NCBI RefSeq assembly: GCF_000364605.1
Contig: NZ_KB822575.1
Span: 544,237-608,236 of the forward strand
Direction: 5' to 3'
Origin: Nocardioides sp. Iso805N
Lineage (GTDB): Bacteria > Actinomycetota > Actinomycetes > Propionibacteriales > Nocardioidaceae
Length of the DNA stretch: 64,000 bases
The notes beneath the pieces are model-generated. The model searched no databases and was not told where the DNA came from. It saw nothing but the letters and a program-made list of their open reading frames with translations. Position 1 is the stretch's first letter, and each line of letters starts with the position of its first letter. A program made the position numbers and the translations under genes. Shown one piece after another: positions 37,420 to 45,978 of the stretch.

Positions 37420-39140
37420 CCCCTCAGCCCGAAGTCGTCGTCCCGGTACTCGCCGACGGGGCGATCACCTGCCACCTCCTGCTCACGCTGGCGCAGCTCG
37501 ACGCGGCGGATCTTGCCGCTGATCGTCTTGGGCAGCTCGAAGAACTCCAACCGACGCACCCGCAGGTACGGCGGCAGCTTCTCGCGCGCGAACGCGAGGA
37601 TGTCGCGCGCCGTCTCCGGGCTGGCGGTGCGGCCCGGCACGAGGACGACGTACGCCTTGGGGACGGCGAGGCGGACCGGGTCCGGGGCCGGCACCACCGC
37701 GGCCTCGGCGACCGCGGGGTGCTCGATCAGCACCGACTCCAGCTCGAAGGGACTGACCTTGTAGTCGGAGGCCTTGAACACGTCGTCGGTGCGGCCGATG
37801 TAGGTGATGTAGCCGTGCTCGTCGCGGCTGGCGACGTCGCCGGTGTGGTAGTTGCCGCCGGCCATCGCCAGCTCGTTGCGCTCCTCGTCGCCCTGGTAGC
37901 CGGTCATCAGTGTCATCGGACGGCCGGTCGGGCCGTCCAGCGCGAGGCAGATCTCACCCTCGCCCGGGCCGTCGACCAGCTCGTCGGTGGCCGGGTCGAC
38001 GAGCACGACGGGGACGCCCGGAAGCGGCCGGCCCATCGAGCCGGGCACCACCGGCTGGCCCGGGGTGTTGCCCACCGACGCGGTGCACTCGGTCTGGCCG
38101 AAGCCGTCGCGGATCGTCAGACCCCAGTGTCGCTCGACCTGGCTGATCACCTCCGGGTTGAGCGGCTCGCCGGCGCCGATCGCCTCGCGCAGCGCTGTCG
38201 GGCGCGCCGCGGACAGGTCGGCGTTGATCAACATCCGCCACACCGTCGGCGGCGCGCAGAACGTGGTGACCTGCTCCTGCGCCAGCACCTCCAGCAAGGC
38301 GGCGGCGTCGAGCCGGTCGTAGTTGTAGACGAAGACCGTCGCCTCGGCCAGCCACGGCGCGAAGAAGTTGGACCAGGCGTGCTTGGCCCACCCCGGTGAG
38401 GAGATGTTGAGATGCACGTCGCCGGGCAGCAGCCCCAGCCAGTACATCGTCGAGAGGTGGCCGACCGGGTAGGAGACGTGGGTGTGCTCGACCAGCTTGG
38501 GCCGCGACGTGGTGCCGCTGGTGAAGTAGAGCAGCATCCGGTCGGTGGAGGCGTTGCCCGGGTGCTCGAGCGGGACGTCCGGCAGACGGTAGGCCACCGA
38601 GTAGTCCTGCCAACCCGGCGGCGTCGCCTCCGGTACGCCGACAGCGACCCGCAGGTAGTGCCCCGGCACCTGGTCGAACTTCTCGGCGTCCTCGGCGTTG
38701 CAGATGACCGCCTTGGCCTGTCCGCGCCCGATCCGGTCGACCAGCTCGGCCGGTCCGACGGCCGTGGTGGTCGGCATGACGACCGCGCCGACCTTGATGA
38801 TCGCGAGCATCGACTCCCACAGCTCGACCTGGTTGCCGAGCATGACGATGACGCTGTCGCCCTGCTCCACGCCGGACCCGAGCAGGTGCGCGGCGACCTG
38901 GTCCGAGCGGCGGGCCAGCTCGTCGAAGGAGTACGCCGCCCGCGAGCCGTCCTCCTCCCGGATCACCAGACCCGGCTGCTGGTTCCCGCGGGCGAACGCG
39001 TCGAACCAGTCGTGGCCGAAGTTGAACGTCGGACCCACGTCGGGCCAGCTGAACGAGGCCACCGCCTCGTCGTAGGAGGTGCGCAACCGGAGGAGCTCGT
39101 CGCGCGCGTCGCGCAACCGATCAGTGGGCGTGCTGGACAT
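37416..39140 (-). CDS. Acyl-CoA synthetase, ACSM/acetyl-CoA-synthetase-like
   Basis: 574-residue AMP-forming ligase. It shows [17 protein letters not shown] (P-loop), [12 protein letters not shown]5 [29 protein letters not shown], the hinge [20 protein letters not shown] and the catalytic Lys in [14 protein letters not shown]. The segment [21 protein letters not shown] places it with the ACSM and acetyl-CoA synthetase-like subgroup rather than FadD. It is the first gene of a coupled ligase pair and is divergent from mqo across ~106 bp. Confidence 0.92.
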   Translation of the reverse strand: MSSTPTDRLRDARDELLRLRTSYDEAVASFSWPDVGPTFNFGHDWFDAFARGNQQPGLVIREEDGSRAAYSFDELARRSDQVAAHLLGSGVEQGDSVIVMLGNQVELWESMLAIIKVGAVVMPTTTAVGPAELVDRIGRGQAKAVICNAEDAEKFDQVPGHYLRVAVGVPEATPPGWQDYSVAYRLPDVPLEHPGNASTDRMLLYFTSGTTSRPKLVEHTHVSYPVGHLSTMYWLGLLPGDVHLNISSPGWAKHAWSNFFAPWLAEATVFVYNYDRLDAAALLEVLAQEQVTTFCAPPTVWRMLINADLSAARPTALREAIGAGEPLNPEVISQVERHWGLTIRDGFGQTECTASVGNTPGQPVVPGSMGRPLPGVPVVLVDPATDELVDGPGEGEICLALDGPTGRPMTLMTGYQGDEERNELAMAGGNYHTGDVASRDEHGYITYIGRTDDVFKASDYKVSPFELESVLIEHPAVAEAAVVPAPDPVRLAVPKAYVVLVPGRTASPETARDILAFAREKLPPYLRVRRLEFFELPKTISGKIRRVELRQREQEVAGDRPVGEYRDDDFGLRG

Positions 39141-39234
39141 GCCTCATCACTACACCATCGGTGATGCTGGTCACAGCGATCCGTCTGGAACGTTCAGATC
39201 GGGGCCCGCAAATGGCCTTGCGGCGCGACAGCCA

Positions 39235-39240
39235 CATAAT
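39235..39240 (+). promoter_or_regulatory. -10 element of a leaderless mqo promoter
   Basis: CATAAT lies six bases before the GTG start of mqo, the spacing expected when transcription begins at the start codon itself. No separate Shine-Dalgarno spacing is possible, although GAAGAG sits directly against the GTG. No good -35 is visible. Confidence 0.55.
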
Positions 39241-39246
39241 GAAGAG

Positions 39247-40728
39247 GTGGACACGCAAGCGGAGACCCGTGACATCGTCCTGATCGGCGGCGGCATCATG
39301 TCCGCCACCCTCGGGGTATTGCTGCAGGAGCTCGAGCCGACCTGGCGCATCCGCGTGCTGGAGCGCCTCGACGCGCTCGCCGAGGAGTCCTCCGGCCCGT
39401 GGAACAACGCCGGCACCGGCCACTCCGCGCTCTGCGAGCTCAACTACACGCCGGCCAAGCCGGACGGCACGATCGAGATCGCCAAGGCGGTCCAGGTCAA
39501 CGAGCAGTTCCAGGTCTCGCGCCAGCTGTGGTCCTTCCTGGTCGAGAACGGCCGGATCCCGGACGCGTCCGCGTTCATCCGCACCACCCCGCACATGAGC
39601 TTCGTCTGGGGCGAGGCCAATGTCGCCTACCTCAAGGCGCGCCACGAGGCGCTCAAGGACCACCCGCTCTTCGCCGGGCTCGAGTTCAGCGACGACCCCG
39701 CGCAGATCAAGCAGTGGGCGCCACTGCTGCTCGAGGGCCGCACCGGCAACGAGCCGATCGCCGCGACGTACCACGCGGCCGGCACGGACGTGGACTTCGG
39801 CGCCCTGACCCGCGTGCTGACCGACAACCTCCTGGCCAAGGGTGCGACCGTCGAGTTCGGCGCGGACGTCAGCGACGTGCACAAGACCAACGACGGCACC
39901 TGGCACGTCCAGGGCCGTGGCCGCGAGGGCCGATTCCACTACACCGCCGACTTCGTCTTCGTCGGCGCCGGCGGCCGCGCGCTGCCGTTGCTGCAGAAGT
40001 CGCGGATCCGCGAGATCCAGGGCTTCGGCGGCTTCCCCGTCTCGGGCGAGTTCCTGCGCACCGACAAGCCCGAGCTGGTCGACCGACACATGGCCAAGGT
40101 CTACGGCAAGGCCGCCGTGGGCGCCCCGCCGATGTCGGTGCCCCACCTCGACACCCGCGTGGTCGGCGGCCGGTCCTACCTCATGTTCGGCCCCTACGCC
40201 GGCTGGAGCCCCAAGTTCCTCAAGAGGGGCTCCTGGCTGGACCTGTTCCGCTCCATCCGGCCGCACAACCTGCGGCCGATGCTCAAGACCGCCGTGCACA
40301 ACGTGCCGCTGACGATGTACCTGATCCAGCAGGTGCTGGCCAGCGCGAGCAAGAAGTTCAAGGACCTGCTCGACTTCTACCCCGACGCCCAGCAGGGCGA
40401 CTGGGAGAAGATCACCGCCGGTCAGCGTGTGCAGGTGATCCGCCCCGACGGCACCCTGCAGTTCGGCACCGAGGTGATCACCTCGCGCGAGGGCATCGCC
40501 GGCCTGCTGGGCGCCTCACCGGGCGCCTCCACCGCGACGCCGATCATGCTCGAGGTGCTGGAGCGCTGCTTCGCCGACCGCTGGGCCGACTGGCAGCCGA
40601 CGCTGACCACCATGATCCCGAGCTTCGGTACGTCGCTGGCCGCCGACCCGGCGCAGGCCGTCGCCACCATGACCCGCACCGCCGGGGCACTGGGCATCGT
40701 CGCGCCGCCGAGCAACGTTCACGCCTGA
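39247..40728 (+). CDS. mqo: Malate:quinone oxidoreductase
   Basis: 493-residue membrane-associated FAD enzyme that oxidises malate to oxaloacetate and feeds electrons to menaquinone, bypassing NAD-linked malate dehydrogenase. It begins with the FAD-binding DIVLIGGGIMSATLGVLL. Family blocks include SSGPWNNAGTGHSALCELNYTP, MSFVWGEANVAYLK, VFVGAGGRALPLLQKS, GFGGFPVSGEFLRT and LGASPGASTATPIMLEVLERCF. The GTG at 39247 sits immediately behind a CATAAT -10 element, so the mRNA is probably leaderless. A strong hairpin follows the gene. Confidence 0.97.
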   Translation: MDTQAETRDIVLIGGGIMSATLGVLLQELEPTWRIRVLERLDALAEESSGPWNNAGTGHSALCELNYTPAKPDGTIEIAKAVQVNEQFQVSRQLWSFLVENGRIPDASAFIRTTPHMSFVWGEANVAYLKARHEALKDHPLFAGLEFSDDPAQIKQWAPLLLEGRTGNEPIAATYHAAGTDVDFGALTRVLTDNLLAKGATVEFGADVSDVHKTNDGTWHVQGRGREGRFHYTADFVFVGAGGRALPLLQKSRIREIQGFGGFPVSGEFLRTDKPELVDRHMAKVYGKAAVGAPPMSVPHLDTRVVGGRSYLMFGPYAGWSPKFLKRGSWLDLFRSIRPHNLRPMLKTAVHNVPLTMYLIQQVLASASKKFKDLLDFYPDAQQGDWEKITAGQRVQVIRPDGTLQFGTEVITSREGIAGLLGASPGASTATPIMLEVLERCFADRWADWQPTLTTMIPSFGTSLAADPAQAVATMTRTAGALGIVAPPSNVHA

Positions 40729-40743
40729 CCCTCAAGACAACAG

Positions 40744-40779
40744 CAGACGCCCTGGCCGCTTGAGCGGCCAGGGCGTCTG
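40744..40779. terminator. Strong hairpin after mqo
   Basis: A perfect 17-bp inverted repeat, CAGACGCCCTGGCCGCT (40744-40760) and AGCGGCCAGGGCGTCTG (40763-40779), with a 2-nt centre. It lies 15 bp after the mqo stop in a convergent gap and is directly followed by a tandem repeat. Confidence 0.9.
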
Positions 40780-40781
40780 TT

Positions 40782-40837
40782 GTCAGTGGCTCTGTGTCAG
40801 TGGCTCTGTGTCGGTGGCTCTGTGTCGGTGGGTCAGG
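40782..40837. repeat. 14-bp tandem repeat with TGTCAGTG/TGTCGGTG cores
   Basis: Four consecutive 14-nt units begin at 40782, 40796, 40810 and 40824. The first two are GTCAGTGGCTCTGT, the third GTCGGTGGCTCTGT, and the fourth diverges at its end. With the preceding T, each has TGTCRGTG. The last unit overlaps the stop codon (40833-40835) of the leftward FAD gene. Copy number may vary between strains. Confidence 0.85.
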
Positions 40838-42218
40838 CGGTCGCCCGGCTGCGCGGCCCGCGCAGGTGTGCGGCGACCTCCGCCGCCTGCACTCGGATCT
40901 CAGGGATCGCAGTGGTCTCGTACAGCGTGCCCTTGCGCGGCGGGCCGACTGTGAGCAGGCCGGGCACGATCTGCCCGACCGCGTCGAGCAGCTCACCCTG
41001 AGGGGTGCAGGACAGGCCGAGCCGCAGCTCGTCGGGGGCAGCCAGTCCGCGGCGCAGCAGGGCGCTCAGCACGGGGTTGGCACTCCGGGTGACGTCGGTC
41101 TGCGGGCCGGTGCAGTTGACCACGGCATGCGCCGCCACCTCGGCCTCGCCGATCCGCACCAGCGGGTACGGCGAAGCCTCCTCGATCCCGGTGATCCCAC
41201 CGCTGCTGACCCGGAGGCGGCCCTCGGCCTGGAACGCGTCGAGCCGAGCCGCGATCTGCGGCGCCATCCGGTGCCGGCGTACCTCCCAGGCGCGGGCGTA
41301 GACAGCGAGGAAGCGCTCCCGCTCGGCCAGCGGGAGGCGCGCCCAGATCGACTGGGTCGGTCCGCGGAAGCCGTCCACGACGTGGTGCCAGTTCACCCCG
41401 TGCTCGGCGGCCGCCTCGACCTGCTGCTGGTAGAGGTCGGCGAGCTGGTCGGCGGTCAAAGGCCCCGACGGCAGGGCGCTGACCCAGGCCACGCACTGAC
41501 AATCGATGTGCGCCTGCGGCAGCAGACCGTGCCGGCTCACCATCACGACACTGCGCTGCGGGGCGCCGTCCAGCACGCTGATCGCGGTGTCGATGGCGGT
41601 CAGCCCGGTGCCGACGACCACGACCGTGGCGTCGGGCGCGAGCGCCTCGATCCAGGACAGGTTCCACGGGTCCGCGACGTGCCACGGCGCCTCCGGCAGC
41701 GGGGTACCGCCGATCGCCAGGTGCCCAGGCGCCTCGTTGCCGTGCGCCAGCACCACGGACGCCGACACGGCAGCCGCGCCGGCGTGGCCACGGACCTCGT
41801 AGCCACCCGGCACGGGCGTGATCTCCTCGACCCGCTCCGCGATCACCCGCAGACGGCGGCCGGCGGTGTCGGCGAGACGGTCGCGGAGATACTCGCCGTA
41901 CTCGCGCCGGGGCAGGAAGTCGGTGGCGCTCAGCTCGCGGCCGGTCTGCTCGGCCCAGGTGAGCAGGTCACCGGGCTCCTGCGGGAAGGCGCTCATGTTG
42001 CCCGCCCTGACGTTGAGCAGGTGGCGCGCATCGGTGGTGCCGTAGGCGACACCGGAGCCCAGCCGGCCGGTGGGCTCGAAGACCGTGACGTGCACTCGCG
42101 GGTCGGTGCGCAGGAGGTTGAGCGCGGTCAAGGTGCCGCTCGCGCCGCCGCCGATGATCACGACACGGTCGGCGACAGCGGCTGAGGACGCGGGGCGGAG
42201 CTCGGCTGCGACAGTCAC
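40833..42218 (-). CDS. FAD/NAD(P)-binding protein, NAD_binding_9 type
   Basis: 461 residues with an N-terminal Rossmann signature, VVIIGGGASGTLTALNLL, and a second nucleotide-binding site, VVVVGTGLTAIDTAISVL. Other blocks are VAYGTTDARHLLNVRAGNMSAF and LLPQAHIDCQCV. This architecture matches the uncharacterised FAD-NAD(P)-binding proteins related to HcpA/YdhS and lysine N-hydroxylase-like folds. Substrate unknown. It starts at a GTG with a short palindrome just upstream, and its stop codon lies inside a 14-bp tandem repeat shared with the mqo end. Confidence 0.85.
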   Translation of the reverse strand: MTVAAELRPASSAAVADRVVIIGGGASGTLTALNLLRTDPRVHVTVFEPTGRLGSGVAYGTTDARHLLNVRAGNMSAFPQEPGDLLTWAEQTGRELSATDFLPRREYGEYLRDRLADTAGRRLRVIAERVEEITPVPGGYEVRGHAGAAAVSASVVLAHGNEAPGHLAIGGTPLPEAPWHVADPWNLSWIEALAPDATVVVVGTGLTAIDTAISVLDGAPQRSVVMVSRHGLLPQAHIDCQCVAWVSALPSGPLTADQLADLYQQQVEAAAEHGVNWHHVVDGFRGPTQSIWARLPLAERERFLAVYARAWEVRRHRMAPQIAARLDAFQAEGRLRVSSGGITGIEEASPYPLVRIGEAEVAAHAVVNCTGPQTDVTRSANPVLSALLRRGLAAPDELRLGLSCTPQGELLDAVGQIVPGLLTVGPPRKGTLYETTAIPEIRVQAAEVAAHLRGPRSRATA

Positions 42219-42224
42219 AGACCT

Positions 42225-42238
42225 AAGTCTAGTGACTT
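42225..42238. promoter_or_regulatory. 14-bp palindrome upstream of the FAD protein gene
   Basis: AAGTC and GACTT flank TAGT, centred about 13 bp before the GTG at 42218, in a locally AT-rich stretch. The position fits an operator overlapping the transcription start. The cognate regulator cannot be named. Confidence 0.4.
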
Positions 42239-42260
42239 TATCTGCTTAATCCCAAACATG

Positions 42261-42291
42261 CCGCTGCCCGGGCGGTTCGCCCGGGCAGCGG
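42261..42291. terminator. Hairpin after the sigma factor gene
   Basis: A 13-bp perfect stem, CCGCTGCCCGGGC (42261-42273) and GCCCGGGCAGCGG (42279-42291), with loop GGTTC. It starts 11 bp after the sigma gene stop in the leftward direction. Confidence 0.88.
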
Positions 42292-42302
42292 AAGTGAAGC
42301 CG

Positions 42303-43091
42303 TCAGGCCGAGACGGCGAGGTCCTGGTCGACGCCCAGCTGCTCGCGCAGCTTCGTCATCACCTTCTTGAGCAGCCGCGAGACCTGCATCTGGGTGACGC
42401 CGATCCGCTCCCCGATCTCCTCCTGCGTGAGATCCTCCACGAAACGCAACCGGACGATGAGGCGTTCGCGATCCGTCAGGGAGTGCAGAGCAGGCGCCAG
42501 CATCAGCCGAGCCTCGGACGCCGAGTGGTCGGGGTCCTCGCCAGCCAGCAGCTCGCCCAGAGAGGCAGCATCGGACTCGGCGTTGACCGGGGCGTCCAGC
42601 GAGAGCGGGGAGAAGCAGCCCTTGAGCATCTGGGCCTCCTGCACCTCGGCCTCGGTGACCCCCAGCGTCTGGGCCAGCTCGGCAGCGTCAGTCGTCTCCT
42701 CGCTCATCCGCATCACGTCGGCCTGAAGCTCCTGGACGCGGCGCGGCGGGCGCACCGTCCAGCCGTGATCGCGGAAGTAGCGCTTCACCTCGCCGCGGAT
42801 GGTGGGCACCGCGTAGACGAGGAAGTCCTCGGCAAGACGGCCGTCGAACTTGTGCGCGGCCCGCACCAGAGCGACGTAGGCGACCTGCTCGAGGTCTTCG
42901 AGGGCGATGCCACGATTGGCGTAGCGGGAGGCGATGGCACGGGCGACCGACGTGTTGATCACGATCACCTCGTCGATGATCGCGTTGCGCTCGTCACCGG
43001 TCGCGTCGGCAGCCTCAAGGAGGAGTCGGGTGGTCTCACGCCGCCGGGTCTCGCGCGGCAGATCCTGGAGAAGCGTCGCGTTCGTACTCAT
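42303..43091 (-). CDS. SigB/SigF/SigG-family alternative sigma factor
   Basis: 262 residues from the ATG at 43091. Region 2 is recognisable in YANRGIALEDLEQVAYVALVRAAHKFD and FLVYAVPTIRGEVKRYFRDHGWTVRPPRRVQEL, region 3 in LAQTLGVTEAEVQEA, and region 4 in LTDRERLIVRLRF plus TQEEIGERIGVTQMQVSRLLKKV. This is the general-stress/sporulation-type sigma-70 subgroup of gram-positives. No anti-sigma factor is adjacent; a STAS anti-anti-sigma-like gene lies 15 kb away. Two CCCCT/AGGGG palindromes occur upstream. A hairpin terminator follows. Confidence 0.93.
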   Translation of the reverse strand: MSTNATLLQDLPRETRRRETTRLLLEAADATGDERNAIIDEVIVINTSVARAIASRYANRGIALEDLEQVAYVALVRAAHKFDGRLAEDFLVYAVPTIRGEVKRYFRDHGWTVRPPRRVQELQADVMRMSEETTDAAELAQTLGVTEAEVQEAQMLKGCFSPLSLDAPVNAESDAASLGELLAGEDPDHSASEARLMLAPALHSLTDRERLIVRLRFVEDLTQEEIGERIGVTQMQVSRLLKKVMTKLREQLGVDQDLAVSA

Positions 43092-43419
43092 GGACCCACC
43101 CTGCCCGCGCCCTCTCACGACGTAACAGGGCGAGGTCCAAATTCCCCCTCAGGGGTCATGCATGTCGCCCTAAACGCCACCCCTAGGGGTGATGGGGGCC
43201 TGGAGAGTGCCGAGCCGCCGCCCCAGCCGAGCCAGCCGGAGACCGGGCTGGCCGGGACGGCGACATCAGGATCAGTGCGGTGTGTCCTGACCTGGTCCCC
43301 CCAGGTCACCCGACCGAGCCTGACACCCACCTCAGGTACCACCTGCACCGGTCGGTATTCATCCTGTGGCGGGAGCCACCCGCCACCACCGGGGCGTCGT
43401 ACGCCGCCGGCGGGTGCCG
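43092..43419. other. 328-bp intergenic region with palindromes
   Basis: No convincing gene. It holds CCCCT-C-AGGGG at 43145-43155, the 14-bp palindrome CACCCCTAGGGGTG at 43178-43191, and an 8-bp hairpin with arms TGACCTGG and CCAGGTCA at 43288-43308, downstream of the LuxR-type gene. The sigma gene promoter should lie at the left end. Confidence 0.5.
43178..43191. promoter_or_regulatory. CACCCCTAGGGGTG palindrome upstream of the sigma gene
   Basis: A perfect 14-bp palindrome centred about 93 bp upstream of the sigma factor ATG, with a related imperfect copy at 43145-43155, about 59 bp upstream. Paired sites of this type suggest a dimeric regulator. The G/C-tract pattern recalls CsoR-type operators, but that is only a resemblance. 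Confidence 0.4.
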
Positions 43420-44031
43420 TCAGGTCCGATCGGGCGGGGCGAAGCCGTTCTGCAGGGCCCATGCCACCGCCTGCGCGCGCGAGCTCGCGCCGATCTTGCG
43501 GTAGGCCTGCCTGATGTGGCTCTTGAGCGTGTTGGCACTCAGGTGCAGCCGCTCAGCGACCTCCTGGTTGGAGAAGCCCTGGGCGATCAGCGCGATGGTC
43601 TCGACCTCGCGAGGAGAGAGCCCCGCCTCCAGACCGAGCCGCTCCTCCTGGTCGGGCAGCGACTCGCCGGCCGCGGCCAGCTCGATCGCCTCGACCAGCT
43701 CCTTGGCCCGGATCGACATCGACACCCAGGCCCTGCAGCCCTTGGCCAGGGCGCGGGCGCGCAGGTCCGGCCTCATGTCGCGGCTGAAGATGACCACCTT
43801 CGCGCGGGTGTGGTGGAGCAGGTGCTCGAGGTCGGCGCCCTCGTTCTCGTAGAGCCCGTAGGTGTCGTAGAGCACCACCTCAACCCCGGCCGCCGTGGTC
43901 CAGACGCTCGGCAACGCCGTCACGATGACCCGGTCCGGGTAGTCGGCGAGCATGGCGGTCAAGCCGCGAGCCACCACCTCCTGGCGGCTCACGATCGCGA
44001 GCCGAACCGGCTGTTCACGCATCGGCGGCAT
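43420..44031 (-). CDS. LuxR-type transcriptional regulator with degenerate receiver domain
   Basis: 203 residues; an ATG at 44022 is an alternative start. Residues ~9-120 have receiver-like strands (VRLAIVSRQEV, VEVVLYDTYGL, KVVIFSRDMRP, CRAWVSMSI). The acidic pair after strand 1 is replaced by Arg-Gln-Glu, and the strand-5 Lys by Met; Asp56 is retained. The C-terminal HTH (LSPREVETIALIAQGFSNQEVAERL and NTLKSHIRQAYRKIG) is intact. Phosphorylation-independent control is therefore likely. No sensor kinase is adjacent. It stands upstream of the sigma gene, separated by 328 bp, in the same direction. Confidence 0.85.
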   Translation of the reverse strand: MPPMREQPVRLAIVSRQEVVARGLTAMLADYPDRVIVTALPSVWTTAAGVEVVLYDTYGLYENEGADLEHLLHHTRAKVVIFSRDMRPDLRARALAKGCRAWVSMSIRAKELVEAIELAAAGESLPDQEERLGLEAGLSPREVETIALIAQGFSNQEVAERLHLSANTLKSHIRQAYRKIGASSRAQAVAWALQNGFAPPDRT

Positions 44032-44121
44032 CCATGGTCAGATCGTGCCAGATCGCCACGCCTGACGCGGTGACCAGGGGCCGTTTGGCAAAGCCGACGG
44101 GCGCCCCTCATCCTTCTCCCT

Positions 44122-44967
44122 ATGAAGCGCTATGTGATGACCCTGCGCTGCCCCGACCAGCCGGGCATCATCCGGGCGTTCGCCGAAGGCGTGGTCAACG
44201 CTTCGGGCAACATCGTCGACAACCAGCAGTTCTCCGACCCGGACTCCGGCACGTTCTGCATGCGCACCGAGTTCGACTCCCCCCTCGAGTCATCCGACGA
44301 GGTGGAGCAGCACCTGCTCGCGACGCTGGCGCCGTTCGAGCCGAGCCTGACGCTGCGCCCCGAGTCACTGCGCCGCCGGATGCTGGTGATGGTCTCCAAG
44401 TTCGACCACTGCCTGGTCGACCTGCTCTACCGGCACGAGACCGGCGAGCTCCCCGTGGACATCCCGCTGGTCGTCAGCAATCACCCCGACCTGCAGGCCC
44501 TGGTCGAGCACCACGGCATCACCTTCGTGCACCTCCCGGTGACCCGGGAGAACAAGGCGGCGGCAGAGGCCGAGCTGCTGGCGCTGGTCGAGGAGCACGA
44601 CGTCGACTTCGTCGTACTGGCGCGCTACATGCAGGTCCTCTCCGACGACCTGTGCCGCTCCCTCGAGGGACGGGTGATCAACATCCACCACTCGTTCCTC
44701 CCCGGCTTCAAGGGCGCCAAGCCCTACCACCAGGCCTACGAGCGCGGTGTGAAGCTGATCGGCGCCACCGCGCACTACGTCACCGCGGCGCTCGACGAGG
44801 GCCCGATCATCGAGCAGGAGGTCACGCGGGTGACCCACGCCGCCTCCCCCGAGGCGCTGGTGGCACTGGGTCGCGACACCGAGCGACTCGTCCTCTCCCG
44901 TGCGGTGCGCCAGCACGCCGAAGACCGGGTCCTCCTGATCGGACCGCGGACGGTCGTCTTCTCCTGA
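44122..44967 (+). CDS. purU: Formyltetrahydrofolate deformylase
   Basis: Hydrolyses 10-formyl-THF to formate and THF, balancing one-carbon pools. The 281 residues have an N-terminal ACT-like regulatory domain (CPDQPGIIRAFAEGVVNASGNIVDNQQF) and a C-terminal formyltransferase-fold domain with VSNHPDL, YMQVLSD, INIHHSFLPGFKGAKPYHQA, given in part, and GATAHYVTAALDEGPII, carrying the Asn-His-Asp catalytic set. The length is standard. No clear Shine-Dalgarno precedes the ATG at 44122, only CCTTCTCCCT, so translation may be leaderless or weakly initiated. Confidence 0.96.
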   Translation: MKRYVMTLRCPDQPGIIRAFAEGVVNASGNIVDNQQFSDPDSGTFCMRTEFDSPLESSDEVEQHLLATLAPFEPSLTLRPESLRRRMLVMVSKFDHCLVDLLYRHETGELPVDIPLVVSNHPDLQALVEHHGITFVHLPVTRENKAAAEAELLALVEEHDVDFVVLARYMQVLSDDLCRSLEGRVINIHHSFLPGFKGAKPYHQAYERGVKLIGATAHYVTAALDEGPIIEQEVTRVTHAASPEALVALGRDTERLVLSRAVRQHAEDRVLLIGPRTVVFS

Positions 44968-45082
44968 TCCGTTGAGTCGTGGATTTGTCGGCATCGAGTC
45001 GTGGATCCATCCGGCCCGAGTAGTCCCGTAGGGCTTCGCCGCGGTCGTGGCCCCGCGTGGTACGCCCTTGTACCAACTCTGG

Positions 45083-45109
45083 GTTACTGATACAACGTGT
45101 ATCGGTAAC
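45083..45109. promoter_or_regulatory. 27-bp TetR-type operator upstream of a hydrolase gene
   Basis: Arms GTTACTGATACA (45083-45094) and TGTATCGGTAAC (45098-45109) flank ACG, with 11 of 12 positions paired. It lies 17 bp before the GTG at 45127 and just upstream of the ribosome-binding GAGAGG. A second inverted repeat, TGGTAC and GTACCA (45058-45075), is adjacent. A repressor bound here would block transcription. No TetR gene is in the neighbourhood. Confidence 0.75.
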
Positions 45110-45126
45110 TTTCGAGAGGGATCGAC

Positions 45127-45945
45127 GTGCTCGCTTACGAACGCTTCGGCAGCGGTGAGCCGCTGGTGCTGATCCACGGCATCGGACACCGCCGACAGAC
45201 GTGGTACCCGGTGGTGCGCAGGCTCGCCCGCGAGTTCGACGTGATCATCCCCGACCTGCCCGGGCACGGTACGACGCCGATGCCGCTGGACACCTCGGTG
45301 CCCGCACGCGACGCTCTGCGCAGCGCCTTCCTAGAGTTCTTCAGCAAGCTCGGGCTCGAACGCCCGCACGTGGCCGGCAACTCGTTGGGCGGCCTGATCG
45401 CGCTCGAGCTGGGCGAGGACGACCTGGCGCGATCCGTCACCGCACTCTCCCCGGCCGGCTTCTGGGCCGGTCGGCGCGACTTCGCCTACGTGCGCACGCT
45501 GTTCGGCTCGGTGCTGGCCGGCGCGCAGCTGGCCCGACCGTTCGCCGGCCCGCTCTCACGCTCGGTCACCGGCCGGATGGCGCTGATGGGTTGGCTCTAC
45601 GCCCACCCGCAGAACCTCGCGCCCGACATGGCGCTGGGCGACCTGGAGAACCTGGTGCGTGCGCGTTCGACCGTGCGCCACCTGCTCAAGCAGCCCTACA
45701 CGTTCACTCCCGGTGAGCCGCGCGGCATTCCCGTGACCATCGCCTGGGCGGACCACGACAAGGTGCTGCTGCCCTACCAGGCCCGGCGCGCGCGGCAGAT
45801 CATGCCGCACGCCACCCATGTCTGGCTGGACCACTGCGGCCACGTCCCGATGCCCGATGATCCCGAGCTCGTCGCCGAGATGATCATCGCCGGAGCGCGC
45901 TGCGGCGTACCGAACGATGCCCAGGTGCCCCCGGTCATGTCGTGA
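45127..45945 (+). CDS. Alpha/beta-hydrolase
   Basis: 272 residues from a GTG preceded by GAGAGG. Canonical triad regions are the oxyanion HGIGHRRQTW, nucleophile elbow GNSLGGLIALELG, acid in IAWADHDKVLLPY and histidine in LDHCGHVPMPDDP. It resembles esterase/lipase-type alpha/beta-hydrolases with a moderate cap. It stands alone behind a long TetR-type operator, which suggests induction by a small-molecule ligand, possibly a lipid or the enzyme's own substrate. Substrate not identifiable from sequence. Confidence 0.9.
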   Translation: MLAYERFGSGEPLVLIHGIGHRRQTWYPVVRRLAREFDVIIPDLPGHGTTPMPLDTSVPARDALRSAFLEFFSKLGLERPHVAGNSLGGLIALELGEDDLARSVTALSPAGFWAGRRDFAYVRTLFGSVLAGAQLARPFAGPLSRSVTGRMALMGWLYAHPQNLAPDMALGDLENLVRARSTVRHLLKQPYTFTPGEPRGIPVTIAWADHDKVLLPYQARRARQIMPHATHVWLDHCGHVPMPDDPELVAEMIIAGARCGVPNDAQVPPVMS

Positions 45946-45978
45946 CCGGAGGCGCCTGTTGGGGATCAATGGTGCGAC

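Noticed and set aside
41487..41505. TGTCAGTG on the minus strand as another damage promoter
   Set aside because: It lies inside the coding sequence of the FAD protein and lacks a -10 element at eight bases.
42216..42240. IdeR/DtxR iron box upstream of the FAD gene
   Set aside because: Only a TTAGGT half-site is present; the full 19-bp iron box is not, so only the AAGTC/GACTT palindrome is listed.
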